The position numbers and the translations under genes are program-made. Shown piece after piece: positions 29,114 through 37,653 of a DNA stretch of 64,000 bases. The number at the start of each line of letters is the position of its first letter. The first letter of the stretch is position 1. Under the pieces are notes generated by a model. It ran no database searches. It worked only from the letters and a program-made list of their open reading frames with translations, and had not been told where the DNA came from. Source of the DNA: Solilutibacter pythonis (GTDB lineage: Bacteria; Pseudomonadota; Gammaproteobacteria; Xanthomonadales; Xanthomonadaceae); the NCBI RefSeq assembly GCF_003697345.1, contig NZ_RFLY01000008.1, forward strand, positions 1-64,000. Direction: 5' to 3'.

Positions 29114-29169
29114 GGGGCTCGGGGCTCGGGGCTCGGGGCTCGGGGCTCGGGGCTCGGGGCTCGGGGCTC
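29114..29169. repeat. Heptanucleotide tandem repeat, 8 copies of GGGGCTC
   Basis: Eight perfect copies of a 7-bp unit begin 5 bp after the dehydrogenase stop codon. Similar GC-rich heptamer arrays occur between genes in Xanthomonadales genomes. Because 7 is not a multiple of 3, it cannot be a protein repeat of fixed frame. Copy number is likely variable by slippage. Confidence 0.95.
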
Positions 29170-29386
29170 GGGAAAGCGTAGCCGTGGATTCGCACGAGTA
29201 GACATGGACACGCTTTCCGCGCCCTTGAGGAAGCGAGTTGGGGGAAGGGGGCGTCCCGAGCCCGGCAACGTCGATCCCCGCAAGAAGACACGGCACAGCC
29301 CAGTTCCGGGGCCGGAAACGAAGCATGCTTCGGCCGCACGACGATGCGACGCGGCGGCATCCATCCATGTTCAAACCGGGAACACC

Positions 29387-30586
29387 ATGAAGGACGCATC
29401 CAAACGCCTGCACGGCAGAATCGCACAATATCCCGCCATCGCCCTGGTATTGCAGGGTGGCGGCGCGCTCGGCGCCTACCAGTGCGGGGTGTACCAAGCA
29501 TTGAACGAAGCCGCCATCCGCCCCAACTGGTACGCCGGTATCTCGATCGGGGCCATCAACGCGGCGATCATCGCCGGCAACCGCCCGGAAGACCGTATCG
29601 AACGCCTGCGCGACTTCTGGGAAACCATCTGCGAACCGGCCGGGCTCGCCACCTGGCCGGCGATCTCTATCCGCGCCGGGCTGGCCATGCTGCCGATGAA
29701 CCCGGCGCTGGAAACCTGGGCCGCCACCATGAGCGCATTGGCCGCGCTCTGGCAGGGGCAGCGCGGCTTCTTCGAACCCTGGCCGGCCTCCCCCTTCCTG
29801 CTTTCCGACGGCAGCCCGCAGGCGACCAGCTTCTACGACACCACCCCACTGCTGGCGACACTCGAACGACTCGTCGATTTCGACCGGATCAACGGTGACG
29901 CCGACGTCCGCCTGACCGTCGGCGTCACCGATGTCGAAAGCGGCAATTTCCGCTATTTCGACAGCCGCGAGACCCGGATCGGGCCAAAGCACGTCCTGGC
30001 CTCGGGCGCGCTGCCGCCAGCGTTCGCGCCGGTGGAAATCGAAGGTCGCTTCTACTGGGATGGCGGCATCGTCTCCAATACGCCGCTGGAGCACATCCTC
30101 GATGACTGGCCGCGGCGGGACACGCTCGCTTTCCAGGTCGATCTATGGAGCGCCAGCGGGCCGAAGCCACAAACCATGATGGACGTGCTGGAACGCGGCA
30201 AGGACATCCAATACTCGAGCCGCACCCGGCACGGCACCGACATGGTGGCCCGTACCCAGCAGTTGCGCACCGCGCTCAACGAGCTGATCGAAAGACTGCC
30301 TGGCAAGCAACTGCCAGAAAACATGCGCGAGGCGCTGGCCCCTTGGATGGATGACCGCGTGTTCAACATCTTCCATCTGATCTATCAGGCCCGGCCGCAC
30401 GAACAACAATTCAAGGATTACGCCTTCGGCCGGTTTTCCATGGAAAACCACTGGCAAAGCGGCCTGCACGATACCCGCGCCACGCTGCAACGCACCGAGT
30501 GGTTCGACCTGCCCGACCGCGACGCCGGCTACGCCGTGCACGACATCCACCGCCAGGAACAGAAACGCAGGCTGACGCGTTTCTGA
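29387..30586 (+). CDS. Patatin-like phospholipase (DUF3734 type)
   Basis: A 399-residue patatin. The N-terminal domain has the oxyanion motif LQGGGALGAYQ (about 21-31), the nucleophile motif GISIG (Ser about 49) and the dyad Asp in DGG (WDGGIVSN, about 224-231). The C-terminal part resembles DUF3734. Members of this subgroup are often encoded next to 3-hydroxybutyrate dehydrogenase, as here, and may act on polyhydroxyalkanoate granules or lipids. The exact substrate is not established from sequence. Confidence 0.9.
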   Translation: MKDASKRLHGRIAQYPAIALVLQGGGALGAYQCGVYQALNEAAIRPNWYAGISIGAINAAIIAGNRPEDRIERLRDFWETICEPAGLATWPAISIRAGLAMLPMNPALETWAATMSALAALWQGQRGFFEPWPASPFLLSDGSPQATSFYDTTPLLATLERLVDFDRINGDADVRLTVGVTDVESGNFRYFDSRETRIGPKHVLASGALPPAFAPVEIEGRFYWDGGIVSNTPLEHILDDWPRRDTLAFQVDLWSASGPKPQTMMDVLERGKDIQYSSRTRHGTDMVARTQQLRTALNELIERLPGKQLPENMREALAPWMDDRVFNIFHLIYQARPHEQQFKDYAFGRFSMENHWQSGLHDTRATLQRTEWFDLPDRDAGYAVHDIHRQEQKRRLTRF

Positions 30587-30616
30587 GCGTGCGGCAAGCA
30601 ACGCCCTTCATTCGGC

Positions 30617-31033
30617 TCAGAACGGCTTGGCCAGCACCAGCCAGACGATCGGCACCAATGCCAGCAGCGGCAACTCGTTGACCAGCCGCAACGCGCGCGA
30701 TGACGGCAGCGACCGCCCCGCCTCCGCGCCCTTCAGCCATCGGCCGATCACGATGCCGTAGGCGAACAGCAACGCCACCAGGGTCAGCTTGGCATGCAAC
30801 CAACCGCCACTCATGCCATAGCCCATCCACATCCACGCGCCGAACACGAACAACAGGCCGAACATGATCTGGCCGAAGCGCGCCAGCCGCCTGCCCATCA
30901 GCACCAGCCGCGCATGCACCGCGGGCTCCCCGCCGGCCTCGGCGAGGTTGACCAGGATGCGCGGCAGATAGAACAGCACCGCCATCCAGGCGATGACGAA
31001 CACCAGATGGAAAGTCTTGATCCAAAGATACAT
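30617..31033 (-). CDS. hemJ: HemJ-like protoporphyrinogen oxidase (UPF0093/CopD family)
   Basis: A 138-residue protein with four membrane helices, starting MYLWIKTFHLVFVIAW. The conserved His of helix 1 and the FYLPRILV segment match HemJ, a haem-binding inner-membrane enzyme that oxidises protoporphyrinogen IX in many proteobacteria. Short family length fits. It is divergent from the methyltransferase with a 36-bp gap. Longer starts upstream run through that methyltransferase gene and are rejected. Confidence 0.85.
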   Translation of the reverse strand: MYLWIKTFHLVFVIAWMAVLFYLPRILVNLAEAGGEPAVHARLVLMGRRLARFGQIMFGLLFVFGAWMWMGYGMSGGWLHAKLTLVALLFAYGIVIGRWLKGAEAGRSLPSSRALRLVNELPLLALVPIVWLVLAKPF

Positions 31034-31069
31034 GCGGCGCTCCGACGAATTGCCGATAGGATGCCACGC

Positions 31070-31666
31070 ATGAATGACAAGACCTACGACCGCGAATACT
31101 TCGACCGCTGGTACCGGCGCGAAGGCATCGGCGATGGCAGGCGGCTCGCGCGCAAGGTCGCGCTGGCGGTGGCGATGGCCGAATACCACCTGGAACGGCC
31201 AATCGGGACAGTACTCGACATCGGCTGCGGTGAAGGCGCCTGGCGCGCACCGCTACTGAAGCTGCTCCCCGACCTCGACTATCTCGGTTTCGATGCCAGC
31301 GAATACGCGGTGCGTCGCTACGGTCGCAGCCGCAACCTGCGCCCCGCCCGTTTCGCCGATTTCGAATACCTGCGCCCGTGCGCGCCGGTCGATTTACTGG
31401 TGTGCAGCGACGTGCTGCACTACCTCGACGCACGCGAACTCGGCCGTGGCCTGCCCGGGCTTGCCGAATTGACCGGCGGCGTGGCCTTCCTCGAAACCTT
31501 CACCGCCGAAGACCAGGCGACCGGCGACGAACACGGCTTCCACGTCCGTCCGGCCCGCTGGTACCGCCAGCGCTTCCGCCGCGCCGGCCTTGTCCAGATC
31601 GGCTCACACGGCTGGCTGGGCCCGGCCCTGGCCGCAAACGCCACCTCCCTCGAAACCGCGCCATGA
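31070..31666 (+). CDS. SAM-dependent methyltransferase (class I)
   Basis: A 198-residue Rossmann methyltransferase with motif I VLDIGCGEGAW (about 47-57), an acidic residue after beta-2 (GFDASEYA) and motif IV LVCSDVLHYL. It resembles methyltransferases of unknown small-molecule substrate found in Xanthomonadales. The ATG at 31070 is used; an in-frame ATG at 31061 would add three residues. Its stop overlaps the start of the next gene (ATGA), so the two are translationally coupled. Confidence 0.85.
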   Translation: MNDKTYDREYFDRWYRREGIGDGRRLARKVALAVAMAEYHLERPIGTVLDIGCGEGAWRAPLLKLLPDLDYLGFDASEYAVRRYGRSRNLRPARFADFEYLRPCAPVDLLVCSDVLHYLDARELGRGLPGLAELTGGVAFLETFTAEDQATGDEHGFHVRPARWYRQRFRRAGLVQIGSHGWLGPALAANATSLETAP

Positions 31667-32067
31667 CGCCCCGAAAGCACGCCATGGCCCATATCCTCGG
31701 CCTATCGATCGGCCTGTCCGCTCAGCCAGCGCTGGCGGTGACGGACATCTACACGGGGACGCTCAAGACCGAAGACAGCGGCACAGATGTCTGGCTCGAA
31801 CGCTGCGACGCCATCCGCAGCACGTATCGCCTGCTCGAAGCCGCCCCCGTGCCCGCCGATGGCGCCCCTTTGGCGACGTTCCTGCGGCGCTGGGGCACGC
31901 ATCGCGGCCCGATCCAGCTCACCGTCGTCGGCGAATACCATGAGAACGACGGTGAATCGCAATTGCGCGTCACCACCATCGACAACGTGAAACCGGGCAA
32001 AAGCTGCCACCTGGCCGATATGCTGGACGCGCTGGAGCCCACCCCATCCCCCGTACCGCGCCGCTGA
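31663..32067 (+). CDS. Small secreted protein of unknown function
   Basis: A 134-residue protein with a signal peptide (about 1-25, ending ALA) and a mature domain that begins VTDIYTGTL and has two Cys (ERCDAIRS and KSCHLADM) that may form a disulfide. I do not recognise the family. The start overlaps the methyltransferase stop, and the gene lies 99 bp upstream of the PHB depolymerase. Periplasmic location is inferred from the signal. Confidence 0.7.
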   Translation: MTPRKHAMAHILGLSIGLSAQPALAVTDIYTGTLKTEDSGTDVWLERCDAIRSTYRLLEAAPVPADGAPLATFLRRWGTHRGPIQLTVVGEYHENDGESQLRVTTIDNVKPGKSCHLADMLDALEPTPSPVPRR

Positions 32068-32166
32068 CCGGGCAAGGACGGGCAACGCATCCATGCCACG
32101 ACCGACACATACCCGATCCACACCCGGACAAGGTATGCTGCGTCGCAGCATAAAAGAGGAATGTCC

Positions 32167-33417
32167 ATGCTGCTCTACCAGATACACGAATCCGCCCGCG
32201 CCTGGATGGCGCCGCTCACCTACTGGTCCGAAGCCATCGCCAAGATGTACACCGCGCCGGGCAGTTGGCTCTCCGGCCTGCCGGGCGCGCCGCGCATCGC
32301 CGCCGGCTACGAGCTGATGCACCGGATCGGCAAGGATTACGAGAAACCCGAGTTCGGCATCCACGAGATCGAGGTCGATGGACTGGCGATCCCCGTGGTC
32401 GAGCGGGTCGCCTTGGAAAAGCCGTTCTGCCGCCTGCTGCGTTTCAAGCGCTACCACGATCAGGCAGACGGCCTGGCCGGCATGAAGGACGACCCGACGG
32501 TGCTGATCGTCGCCCCGCTTTCCGGCCACCACAGCACGCTCTTGCGCGATACCGTCAAGACGATGCTGAAGGACCACAAGGTCTATATCACCGACTGGAC
32601 CGATGCCCGCATGGTGCCGAAAGAGGCCGGCGCGTTCCATCTGGACGATTACGTGGCCTACATCGAAGCATTCATCCGTCATATCGGCGTGGAGAGTCTG
32701 CACGTGGTCAGCGTCTGCCAGCCGACCGTGCCGGTGCTGGCCGCGGTATCGCTGATGGCCTCGCGCGGCGAACCGACCCCCAAGACCCTCACCATGATGG
32801 GCGGCCCGATCGACGCCCGCGAATCGCCGACCCAGGTCAACGCGCTGGCGATGAAACGGCCGCTGTCGTGGTTCGAGCAAAACCTGATCCACACCGTGCC
32901 GGCCAATTATCCCGGCCGCGGCCGCCGGGTGTACCCGGGCTTCCTGCAATACATGGGCTTCGTGGCGATGAACCCGGAGCGCCATGCCATGTCGCACTGG
33001 GACTACTACCAGGACCTGATCAAGGGCGACCAGGAAACCGCCGCCTCGCACCGCCGCTTCTACGATGAATACAACGCCGTGCTGGACATGCCGGCCGAGT
33101 ACTACCTCGACACCATCCGCACCGTGTTCCAGGACTATCTGCTGCCGCGCGGGCTATGGCGGGTCCGTGGCGAGAAGGTCGACCCGAACGCCATCGGAGA
33201 CACCGCGCTACTCACCATCGAAGGCGAACTGGACGACATCTCCGGCGCCGGCCAGACCCGCGCGGCGCTCGCGCTTTGCGGCAAGGTGCCGGAAAGCCGC
33301 AAGCGGCATGTCACCGTCGAGGGCGCCGGCCATTACGGGATCTTCAGCGGCCGCCGCTGGCGCCACAAGGTCTATCCGCAGGTGCGTGACTTCATCGCCG
33401 CGAACAGCGGCAAATGA
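32167..33417 (+). CDS. phaZ: Intracellular polyhydroxybutyrate depolymerase
   Basis: About 416 residues, starting MLLYQIHESARAW. It is an alpha/beta hydrolase whose nucleophile elbow is VSVCQPTVP, a Cys in place of Ser as in the PhaZ intracellular depolymerase family, with Asp in EGELDDISG and His in GAGHYGIFSG. It releases 3-hydroxybutyrate oligomers from native PHB granules. I take the ATG at 32167, 6 bp after GAGGA, instead of the ATG at 32161, which directly abuts it. The 3-hydroxybutyrate dehydrogenase and patatin nearby form a plausible PHB-mobilisation set. Confidence 0.93.
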   Translation: MLLYQIHESARAWMAPLTYWSEAIAKMYTAPGSWLSGLPGAPRIAAGYELMHRIGKDYEKPEFGIHEIEVDGLAIPVVERVALEKPFCRLLRFKRYHDQADGLAGMKDDPTVLIVAPLSGHHSTLLRDTVKTMLKDHKVYITDWTDARMVPKEAGAFHLDDYVAYIEAFIRHIGVESLHVVSVCQPTVPVLAAVSLMASRGEPTPKTLTMMGGPIDARESPTQVNALAMKRPLSWFEQNLIHTVPANYPGRGRRVYPGFLQYMGFVAMNPERHAMSHWDYYQDLIKGDQETAASHRRFYDEYNAVLDMPAEYYLDTIRTVFQDYLLPRGLWRVRGEKVDPNAIGDTALLTIEGELDDISGAGQTRAALALCGKVPESRKRHVTVEGAGHYGIFSGRRWRHKVYPQVRDFIAANSGK

Positions 33418-33456
33418 CGGGCATGCCAGACGCATCCGGCATCCGGCACGGCCGCC

Positions 33457-34365
33457 TCACACCTTGACCAGCAGTTGCTTGGCCAGCATCCCGTGCAGGC
33501 GGCCAATGCCGCGCGCGACGTGCAGGGCCAGCGTCAACAGCAGGAAACCGGCCAGCATCACCAGCGGCGCGGCGAATGGATATTGGCCGATCAGGTCTTG
33601 GCTCCCCGCCACATCGATCTTCAGGGGGAATCCCAAGAGCCGCGCCGGCGGCCCGAACATCAAGCCCAACGAAACCGACAGCCCGGTCAACGCCACGACG
33701 AAATAGGCGATGCCCAGCGGCAACATCAGCAGGAAATAGAAGAAAGTGCCCCAGGTTCGCGGGTCGGTGAACATCGCGCCGATCCGTTTCAGCAATGGCA
33801 TCCCGACATCGCTATAGGGCGGGCGGCGCGGCATCCGCTCATCGAGCAACGCCTCCACCAGCCGCCCTTCCACCAGCGCCAGCAACCGGCTCAAGCCAAT
33901 GAACAGCACGAACAGAGGCAACCCGACGATCAGAATCATCAGCCCCGCCGACAAGCTCATGCCGGTGACGGTCCAGGTGAAATAAGCGATGCCGGTTCCC
34001 AGCGACAGCAGCATGTAGAACAGCGCCCCGTAACTGCGCGGATCGGTGAACACGCCAAAGATCCTCCGCCACGGCGAAAGCCCGTCCAGCCACTTCGAAG
34101 GCGGGTTTGGCGTGCGCAACGCGGCCCGCACCTTGACCTCGGTGTCGCGGTAGATGTCGGCAACCTCCTCCGGGTCGCCATAGCTGCCGGCGACATCGGC
34201 GATCACCTCGGCCTCGCACTTGCCGGGATTGGCCGCCAGCTCGGCGCGCAGATATTCCTCGGCGTCGTACAGGGCGTCCTGGATCATCGCCGGGTCGGCG
34301 CCTTCCAGTGCGCGCCTGAGGTGCGCCAGATAGGCGGGAATGGTGGTTGGCAGTCCGGTGTTCAT
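33457..34365 (-). CDS. Sensor-domain membrane protein paired with PadR regulator
   Basis: A 302-residue protein. A soluble helical N-terminus (about 1-85, with LYDAEEYLRAEL and SYGDPEEVADIYRD, as in DUF1700-type proteins) precedes two tandem membrane units, each with FTDPR(S/T)(Y/W)G and two or three helices (about 105-165 and 200-285). It resembles the putative sensor domains (PF13796-like) coupled to PadR repressors. It follows the PadR gene with an ATGA overlap, so it is co-expressed with it. The signal is unknown. Confidence 0.82.
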   Translation of the reverse strand: MNTGLPTTIPAYLAHLRRALEGADPAMIQDALYDAEEYLRAELAANPGKCEAEVIADVAGSYGDPEEVADIYRDTEVKVRAALRTPNPPSKWLDGLSPWRRIFGVFTDPRSYGALFYMLLSLGTGIAYFTWTVTGMSLSAGLMILIVGLPLFVLFIGLSRLLALVEGRLVEALLDERMPRRPPYSDVGMPLLKRIGAMFTDPRTWGTFFYFLLMLPLGIAYFVVALTGLSVSLGLMFGPPARLLGFPLKIDVAGSQDLIGQYPFAAPLVMLAGFLLLTLALHVARGIGRLHGMLAKQLLVKV

Positions 34366-34745
34366 TTCAGGCTCCCCTTGAGCACGGCATCGACGGAATC
34401 GCGGGTGGCGCGCCAGGCTTCGCTCCAGTCGCGCAGCGTGGCGCGCCCGCTGCCGGTGGCGCGGTAGTAACGGCGCGGCGGGCCGCTGACCGAGGGTTCG
34501 ACAAAACTCTCCAGCAGGCCCGAAGCCTCCAGGTTGCGCAGCACCGGATACAACGCGCTCTGCTTGCCGGCCAGCACGCCACCGGCCTGCTCCAGCGCCT
34601 TGGCGATCTGATAGCCGTACATCGGCTCGCCCGAGCGCGCCACCACCGCCAGCAACGCCAGCGCCACGGTGCCAACGGACAGCTCGCGTTGGAACTTGCG
34701 CAGGCGCAGTTCGTCGTCGCTCGGCTTGTCGGTTTGGCTATTCAT
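34362..34745 (-). CDS. PadR family transcriptional regulator
   Basis: A 127-residue winged-helix repressor with the PadR hallmarks YGYQIAKAL, GKQSALYPVLRNLEASGLLES and RRYYRATGSGRATLRDW. These proteins usually repress their own operon. It heads the two-gene operon with the sensor-domain protein. Direct repeats just upstream of the start may be its binding site. Confidence 0.9.
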   Translation of the reverse strand: MNSQTDKPSDDELRLRKFQRELSVGTVALALLAVVARSGEPMYGYQIAKALEQAGGVLAGKQSALYPVLRNLEASGLLESFVEPSVSGPPRRYYRATGSGRATLRDWSEAWRATRDSVDAVLKGSLK

Positions 34746-34746
34746 G

Positions 34747-34772
34747 TTTCGATACTATTGTTGATTTCGATA
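34747..34772 (-). promoter_or_regulatory. Candidate PadR operator: direct repeats TTTCGATA
   Basis: Two identical TTTCGATA octamers start 18 bp apart (34747-34754, 34765-34772) immediately upstream of the padR ATG, in an AT-rich stretch that stands out from the local GC content. Autoregulation is common in this family, but the repeat is direct rather than the usual inverted form, so the assignment is tentative. Confidence 0.4.
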
Positions 34773-34844
34773 TAGAGAATGTGCCACTAGTCATTGTCGG
34801 CCATGCCCGCGCTATCCTCGGGTTCGGTTTCCAAGGAGTCTCCG

Positions 34845-35321
34845 ATGAGCCTGTCACCCAAGGCCGGCCCCGGCCATCAACGCCTTCGCCGTTTCATCGG
34901 CGCCTGGAGCGGCCCCGAGCGCGCGAATGCCGGAGATGCGCCGGCCAGCACCGGACATGTGCGCTTCCAACCCGATGTCGAGGGCTTGGTGCTGTTGCAG
35001 GAATACCGGCAGGAGGTCGAGGGCCGAATCGTGTTTCGCGGCCACGGGGTGATGACCATCGCCCCCGATTCCGGCGACGTGCTGTGGTGGTGGTTCGACA
35101 GCCACGATATGCCGCCGCTAACGCCGGCGCATGGCCGCTGGGAAGGCGAAACGCTGATCTTCGAGCACGAAACCCCGCAGCTCGCACTGCGCCACCGCTA
35201 TGCCTTCGATGGCGCGGATCGCTACCGCTTCAGCGTCGAAGTCAGGCGGCCGGGCGAAACCGGCTTCGAACCGTTTCTCGATGCCGACTACCGCCACGAA
35301 CGGCTGGGGCTGCACGCGTGA
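34845..35321 (+). CDS. Uncharacterised DUF1579-like protein
   Basis: A 158-residue cytosolic protein with no signal peptide. The pattern RRFIGAWSG at the start, a central GHGVMTIAPDSG block and a YRFSVEVRRPG strand fit a small beta-barrel fold like DUF1579/lipocalin-type proteins. Function unknown. CCAAGGAGTC precedes the ATG at 34845. Its stop overlaps the GTG of the cyclophilin gene (GTGA), so the two are coupled. Confidence 0.75.
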   Translation: MSLSPKAGPGHQRLRRFIGAWSGPERANAGDAPASTGHVRFQPDVEGLVLLQEYRQEVEGRIVFRGHGVMTIAPDSGDVLWWWFDSHDMPPLTPAHGRWEGETLIFEHETPQLALRHRYAFDGADRYRFSVEVRRPGETGFEPFLDADYRHERLGLHA

Positions 35322-36241
35322 AGCACGCCATACTCGCATTCGCCCTGCTCGCCCCCGCCGCCGCCGCACAGCAGGCCGCCGCCCCGTCGGACCCGCCCAA
35401 GTACCGCAGCGCCAAGGAAATCATCGACACCGCCCCGGCCAGCGCCTGGCGCACCCCGGCGCCGGACAACCTGCTCTACATGGAATTCGGCGATGGCCGC
35501 CGCGCCATCATCGAACTCGCCCCGCAGTTCGCGCCCAGGCACGTGGAAAACATTCGCCGGCTGGCAAAGGCCGGCTTCTGGGACGGCACCTCGATCTACC
35601 GCTCGCAGGACAACTTCGTCATCCAATTCGGCGATGCCGAGGCCGACGACGGCGCCAAGGCCAGACCGATTCCTTCAGGCGTCGAGAAAAAACTGCCCGC
35701 CGAATTCGAACGCAGCGCCAAGGGCCTGGCATTCACCGCCATGCCCGATCACGACGGCTGGGCGCCGCAGGCCGGCTTCGTCGATGGCTTCCCCGCCGCG
35801 CGCGAGGGCGAATCGGGCGACGCCTGGCTGGCGCATTGCTACGGCACCCTCGGCGCCGGCCGCGACAATGCGCCAGACAGCAGCATCGGCGCCGAGCTGT
35901 ACGTGGTTACCGGGCAATCACCGCGCGGGCTGGACCGCAACATCACCACCGTCGGGCGGGTGTTGCAGGGCATGGAATTCCTGAGCGCGATCCCGCGCGG
36001 GCCGGAACCGATGGGCTTCTACGAGAACGCCGGGCTGCGCACGCCGATCCAGCGCATCCGCCTGGGCAGCGCACTGCCGGAAAACGCGCGCGTCGCGCTG
36101 GAAGTGATGCGCACCGACGCCCCCGCCTTCGCCGCGGTGGTCGAGGCGCGCCGCAACCGCCGCGACGCCTGGTACGCGCGAGCGGCCGGCCATATCGACC
36201 TGTGCAACATCAACATCCCGGTACGGGTGAAAAAGCCCTGA
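35318..36241 (+). CDS. Periplasmic cyclophilin-type peptidyl-prolyl isomerase
   Basis: A 307-residue protein with a GTG start and a signal peptide ([15 protein letters not shown]). A cyclophilin domain spans about 40-240, with [29 protein letters not shown], a substrate-pocket region VIQFGD, LAFTAM and [12 protein letters not shown]. It catalyses prolyl isomerisation in the periplasm. The C-terminal about 65 residues extend past the core. Related long cyclophilins are common in Xanthomonadales. Confidence 0.87.
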   Translation: MKHAILAFALLAPAAAAQQAAAPSDPPKYRSAKEIIDTAPASAWRTPAPDNLLYMEFGDGRRAIIELAPQFAPRHVENIRRLAKAGFWDGTSIYRSQDNFVIQFGDAEADDGAKARPIPSGVEKKLPAEFERSAKGLAFTAMPDHDGWAPQAGFVDGFPAAREGESGDAWLAHCYGTLGAGRDNAPDSSIGAELYVVTGQSPRGLDRNITTVGRVLQGMEFLSAIPRGPEPMGFYENAGLRTPIQRIRLGSALPENARVALEVMRTDAPAFAAVVEARRNRRDAWYARAAGHIDLCNINIPVRVKKP

Positions 36242-36271
36242 TGGCCACTGTGACGCCGGGAAAGCCCGGCA

Positions 36272-36814
36272 TCAGCCATCCGTCGCCAGCACCTCGTGCT
36301 GGAACAGGCACATGCGATACGCGCTGCGATAGCGACCGTCGCTGAAGAACTCGTCCTTCAGCAAGCCCTCGCGCTGGAAGCCGCAGCGCTCGTAGATGCG
36401 GATCGCGGCGGCGTTGTCGACATCCACCAACAAATAGAGCTTGTAGAGGTTGAGCACGCGAAAGGCATAGTTGATGGCGAGACAGGTGGCGATGCCGGCA
36501 TGGCCGCGGCGCTGGTGCTCCGGCGCCACCATGACCAGGAATTCGGCGCGCCGGTGCAGATGGTTGATCTCGACCAGTTCCACCAACCCCACCCGCTGGC
36601 AGGCGGCGTCCTCGATGATGAAACGGCGCTCGCTCTGGTCATGGATGTGCTTCGCGAACAACTCCTCCAACTCCACGAACGATTCGTAAGGCTCCTCGAA
36701 CCAGTAACCCATCACGTTGCGGTTGTTGTTGAGCTGATGGACGAAATGCAGATCGCCACGCTCCAGCGGACGCAGACTGACCGGCGGTGTGGTGGCGTCG
36801 CGGACGGTTTCCAT
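36272..36814 (-). CDS. speG: Spermidine N-acetyltransferase SpeG (GNAT family)
   Basis: A 180-residue GNAT protein closely matching Spe[64 protein letters not shown] and the acetyl-CoA loop [10 protein letters not shown], with the C-terminal YRMCLFQHE. It acetylates spermidine and spermine and prevents polyamine toxicity. Convergent with the cyclophilin gene, with a 30-bp gap. Confidence 0.92.
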   Translation of the reverse strand: METVRDATTPPVSLRPLERGDLHFVHQLNNNRNVMGYWFEEPYESFVELEELFAKHIHDQSERRFIIEDAACQRVGLVELVEINHLHRRAEFLVMVAPEHQRRGHAGIATCLAINYAFRVLNLYKLYLLVDVDNAAAIRIYERCGFQREGLLKDEFFSDGRYRSAYRMCLFQHEVLATDG

Positions 36815-36922
36815 ACCCCGAGCTTACCTCCAGCGCGATGCGTTTTCGTCAGTGCGATAGATTTCCTCCCCACGCATTCGCCCAGGCTGCTAGTCTGGGC
36901 GCGGTTCCCAGCGAGACACCCC

Positions 36923-37216
36923 ATGCCGCTCCTCCGCATACGCATCACCGGCAGCGAAGACGACATCCGCGCCATCACCAACCTGTTGCAGAGCCTGGAC
37001 GGCATCGAACACGTCGAGGAAGTGGCCGACCTGATGCCGCATATGGACGATGCCGATTCCAGCTCGGCCGGCCTCTCCGACGTGCGCGGCCCGGACGCCC
37101 ACGAGATCGAGATCGACGCCCCCAACGATTCGACCGCCCGCCATGTACGCCAAGTACTGGAGGAGTTGGCCTTCGACCTCGACGCCATGGTCGAGTTCGA
37201 GGAAGAGGAGGACTGA
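36923..37216 (+). CDS. Small acidic conserved protein of unknown function
   Basis: A 97-residue cytosolic, very acidic protein. The first 50 residues (MPLLRIRITGSEDDIRAITN, then LQSLDGIEHVEEVADLMP) look like a small ferredoxin-fold or ACT-like alpha/beta unit; the C-terminus ends in EFEEEED. It is divergent from speG. I do not recognise the family. Base composition and a sensible start support it as a real gene. Confidence 0.7.
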   Translation: MPLLRIRITGSEDDIRAITNLLQSLDGIEHVEEVADLMPHMDDADSSSAGLSDVRGPDAHEIEIDAPNDSTARHVRQVLEELAFDLDAMVEFEEEED

Positions 37217-37278
37217 AAGCACACCGCCTGAGTCCGGGGGATACGCCACGGACTCGCCGGCCCCCACCCGCCGCCGAT

Positions 37279-37599
37279 CGGCTTGAAGACGGTGCCGATG
37301 CACTGACCGAGCACACTCGGCTTGAAGACGATACCCAGGCCCTGACCGAGCACGCTCGGTTTGGAGGCGATACCCAGGCGATGACCGGGCGCGACCGGCT
37401 TGAAGACGGCGCCCAGGCGATGACCGAGCACGACCGGCTTGAAGACGGTGCCGATGCGCTGACCCAGCACGACCGGCTTGAAGACGGTGCCAATGCGCTG
37501 ACCCAGCACGACCGGCTTGAAGACGATGCCGATGCACTGACCGAGCGCGACCGGCTTGAAGACGGTGCCGATGCGCTAACCGGGCACGCTCGGCTTGAG
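37279..37599. repeat. 39-bp minisatellite, eight tandem copies plus a partial ninth
   Basis: Eight units of exactly 39 bp run from 37279 to 37590 and a ninth begins at 37591. Each starts CGGCTTGAAGACG and differs at a few positions (GGTGCC, GATACC or GGCGCC in the middle). Because 39 is a multiple of three and the unit lacks stops, all the long reading frames over it on both strands stay open; in one + frame each unit reads like RLEDGADALTEHD. No start or gene context fits a protein here. The whole 37217-37653 gap, between a + strand gene and a convergent - strand gene, is this array and its flanks. Confidence 0.93.
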
Positions 37600-37653
37600 C
37601 ACCCGCATCGATGTCAGCGGGCCGCCATGATGCGGCGCCGGGGTCGGCCGGAA

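Noticed and set aside
37279-37599. CRISPR array
   Set aside because: Repeats are directly abutting with no unique spacers, and no cas genes are nearby.
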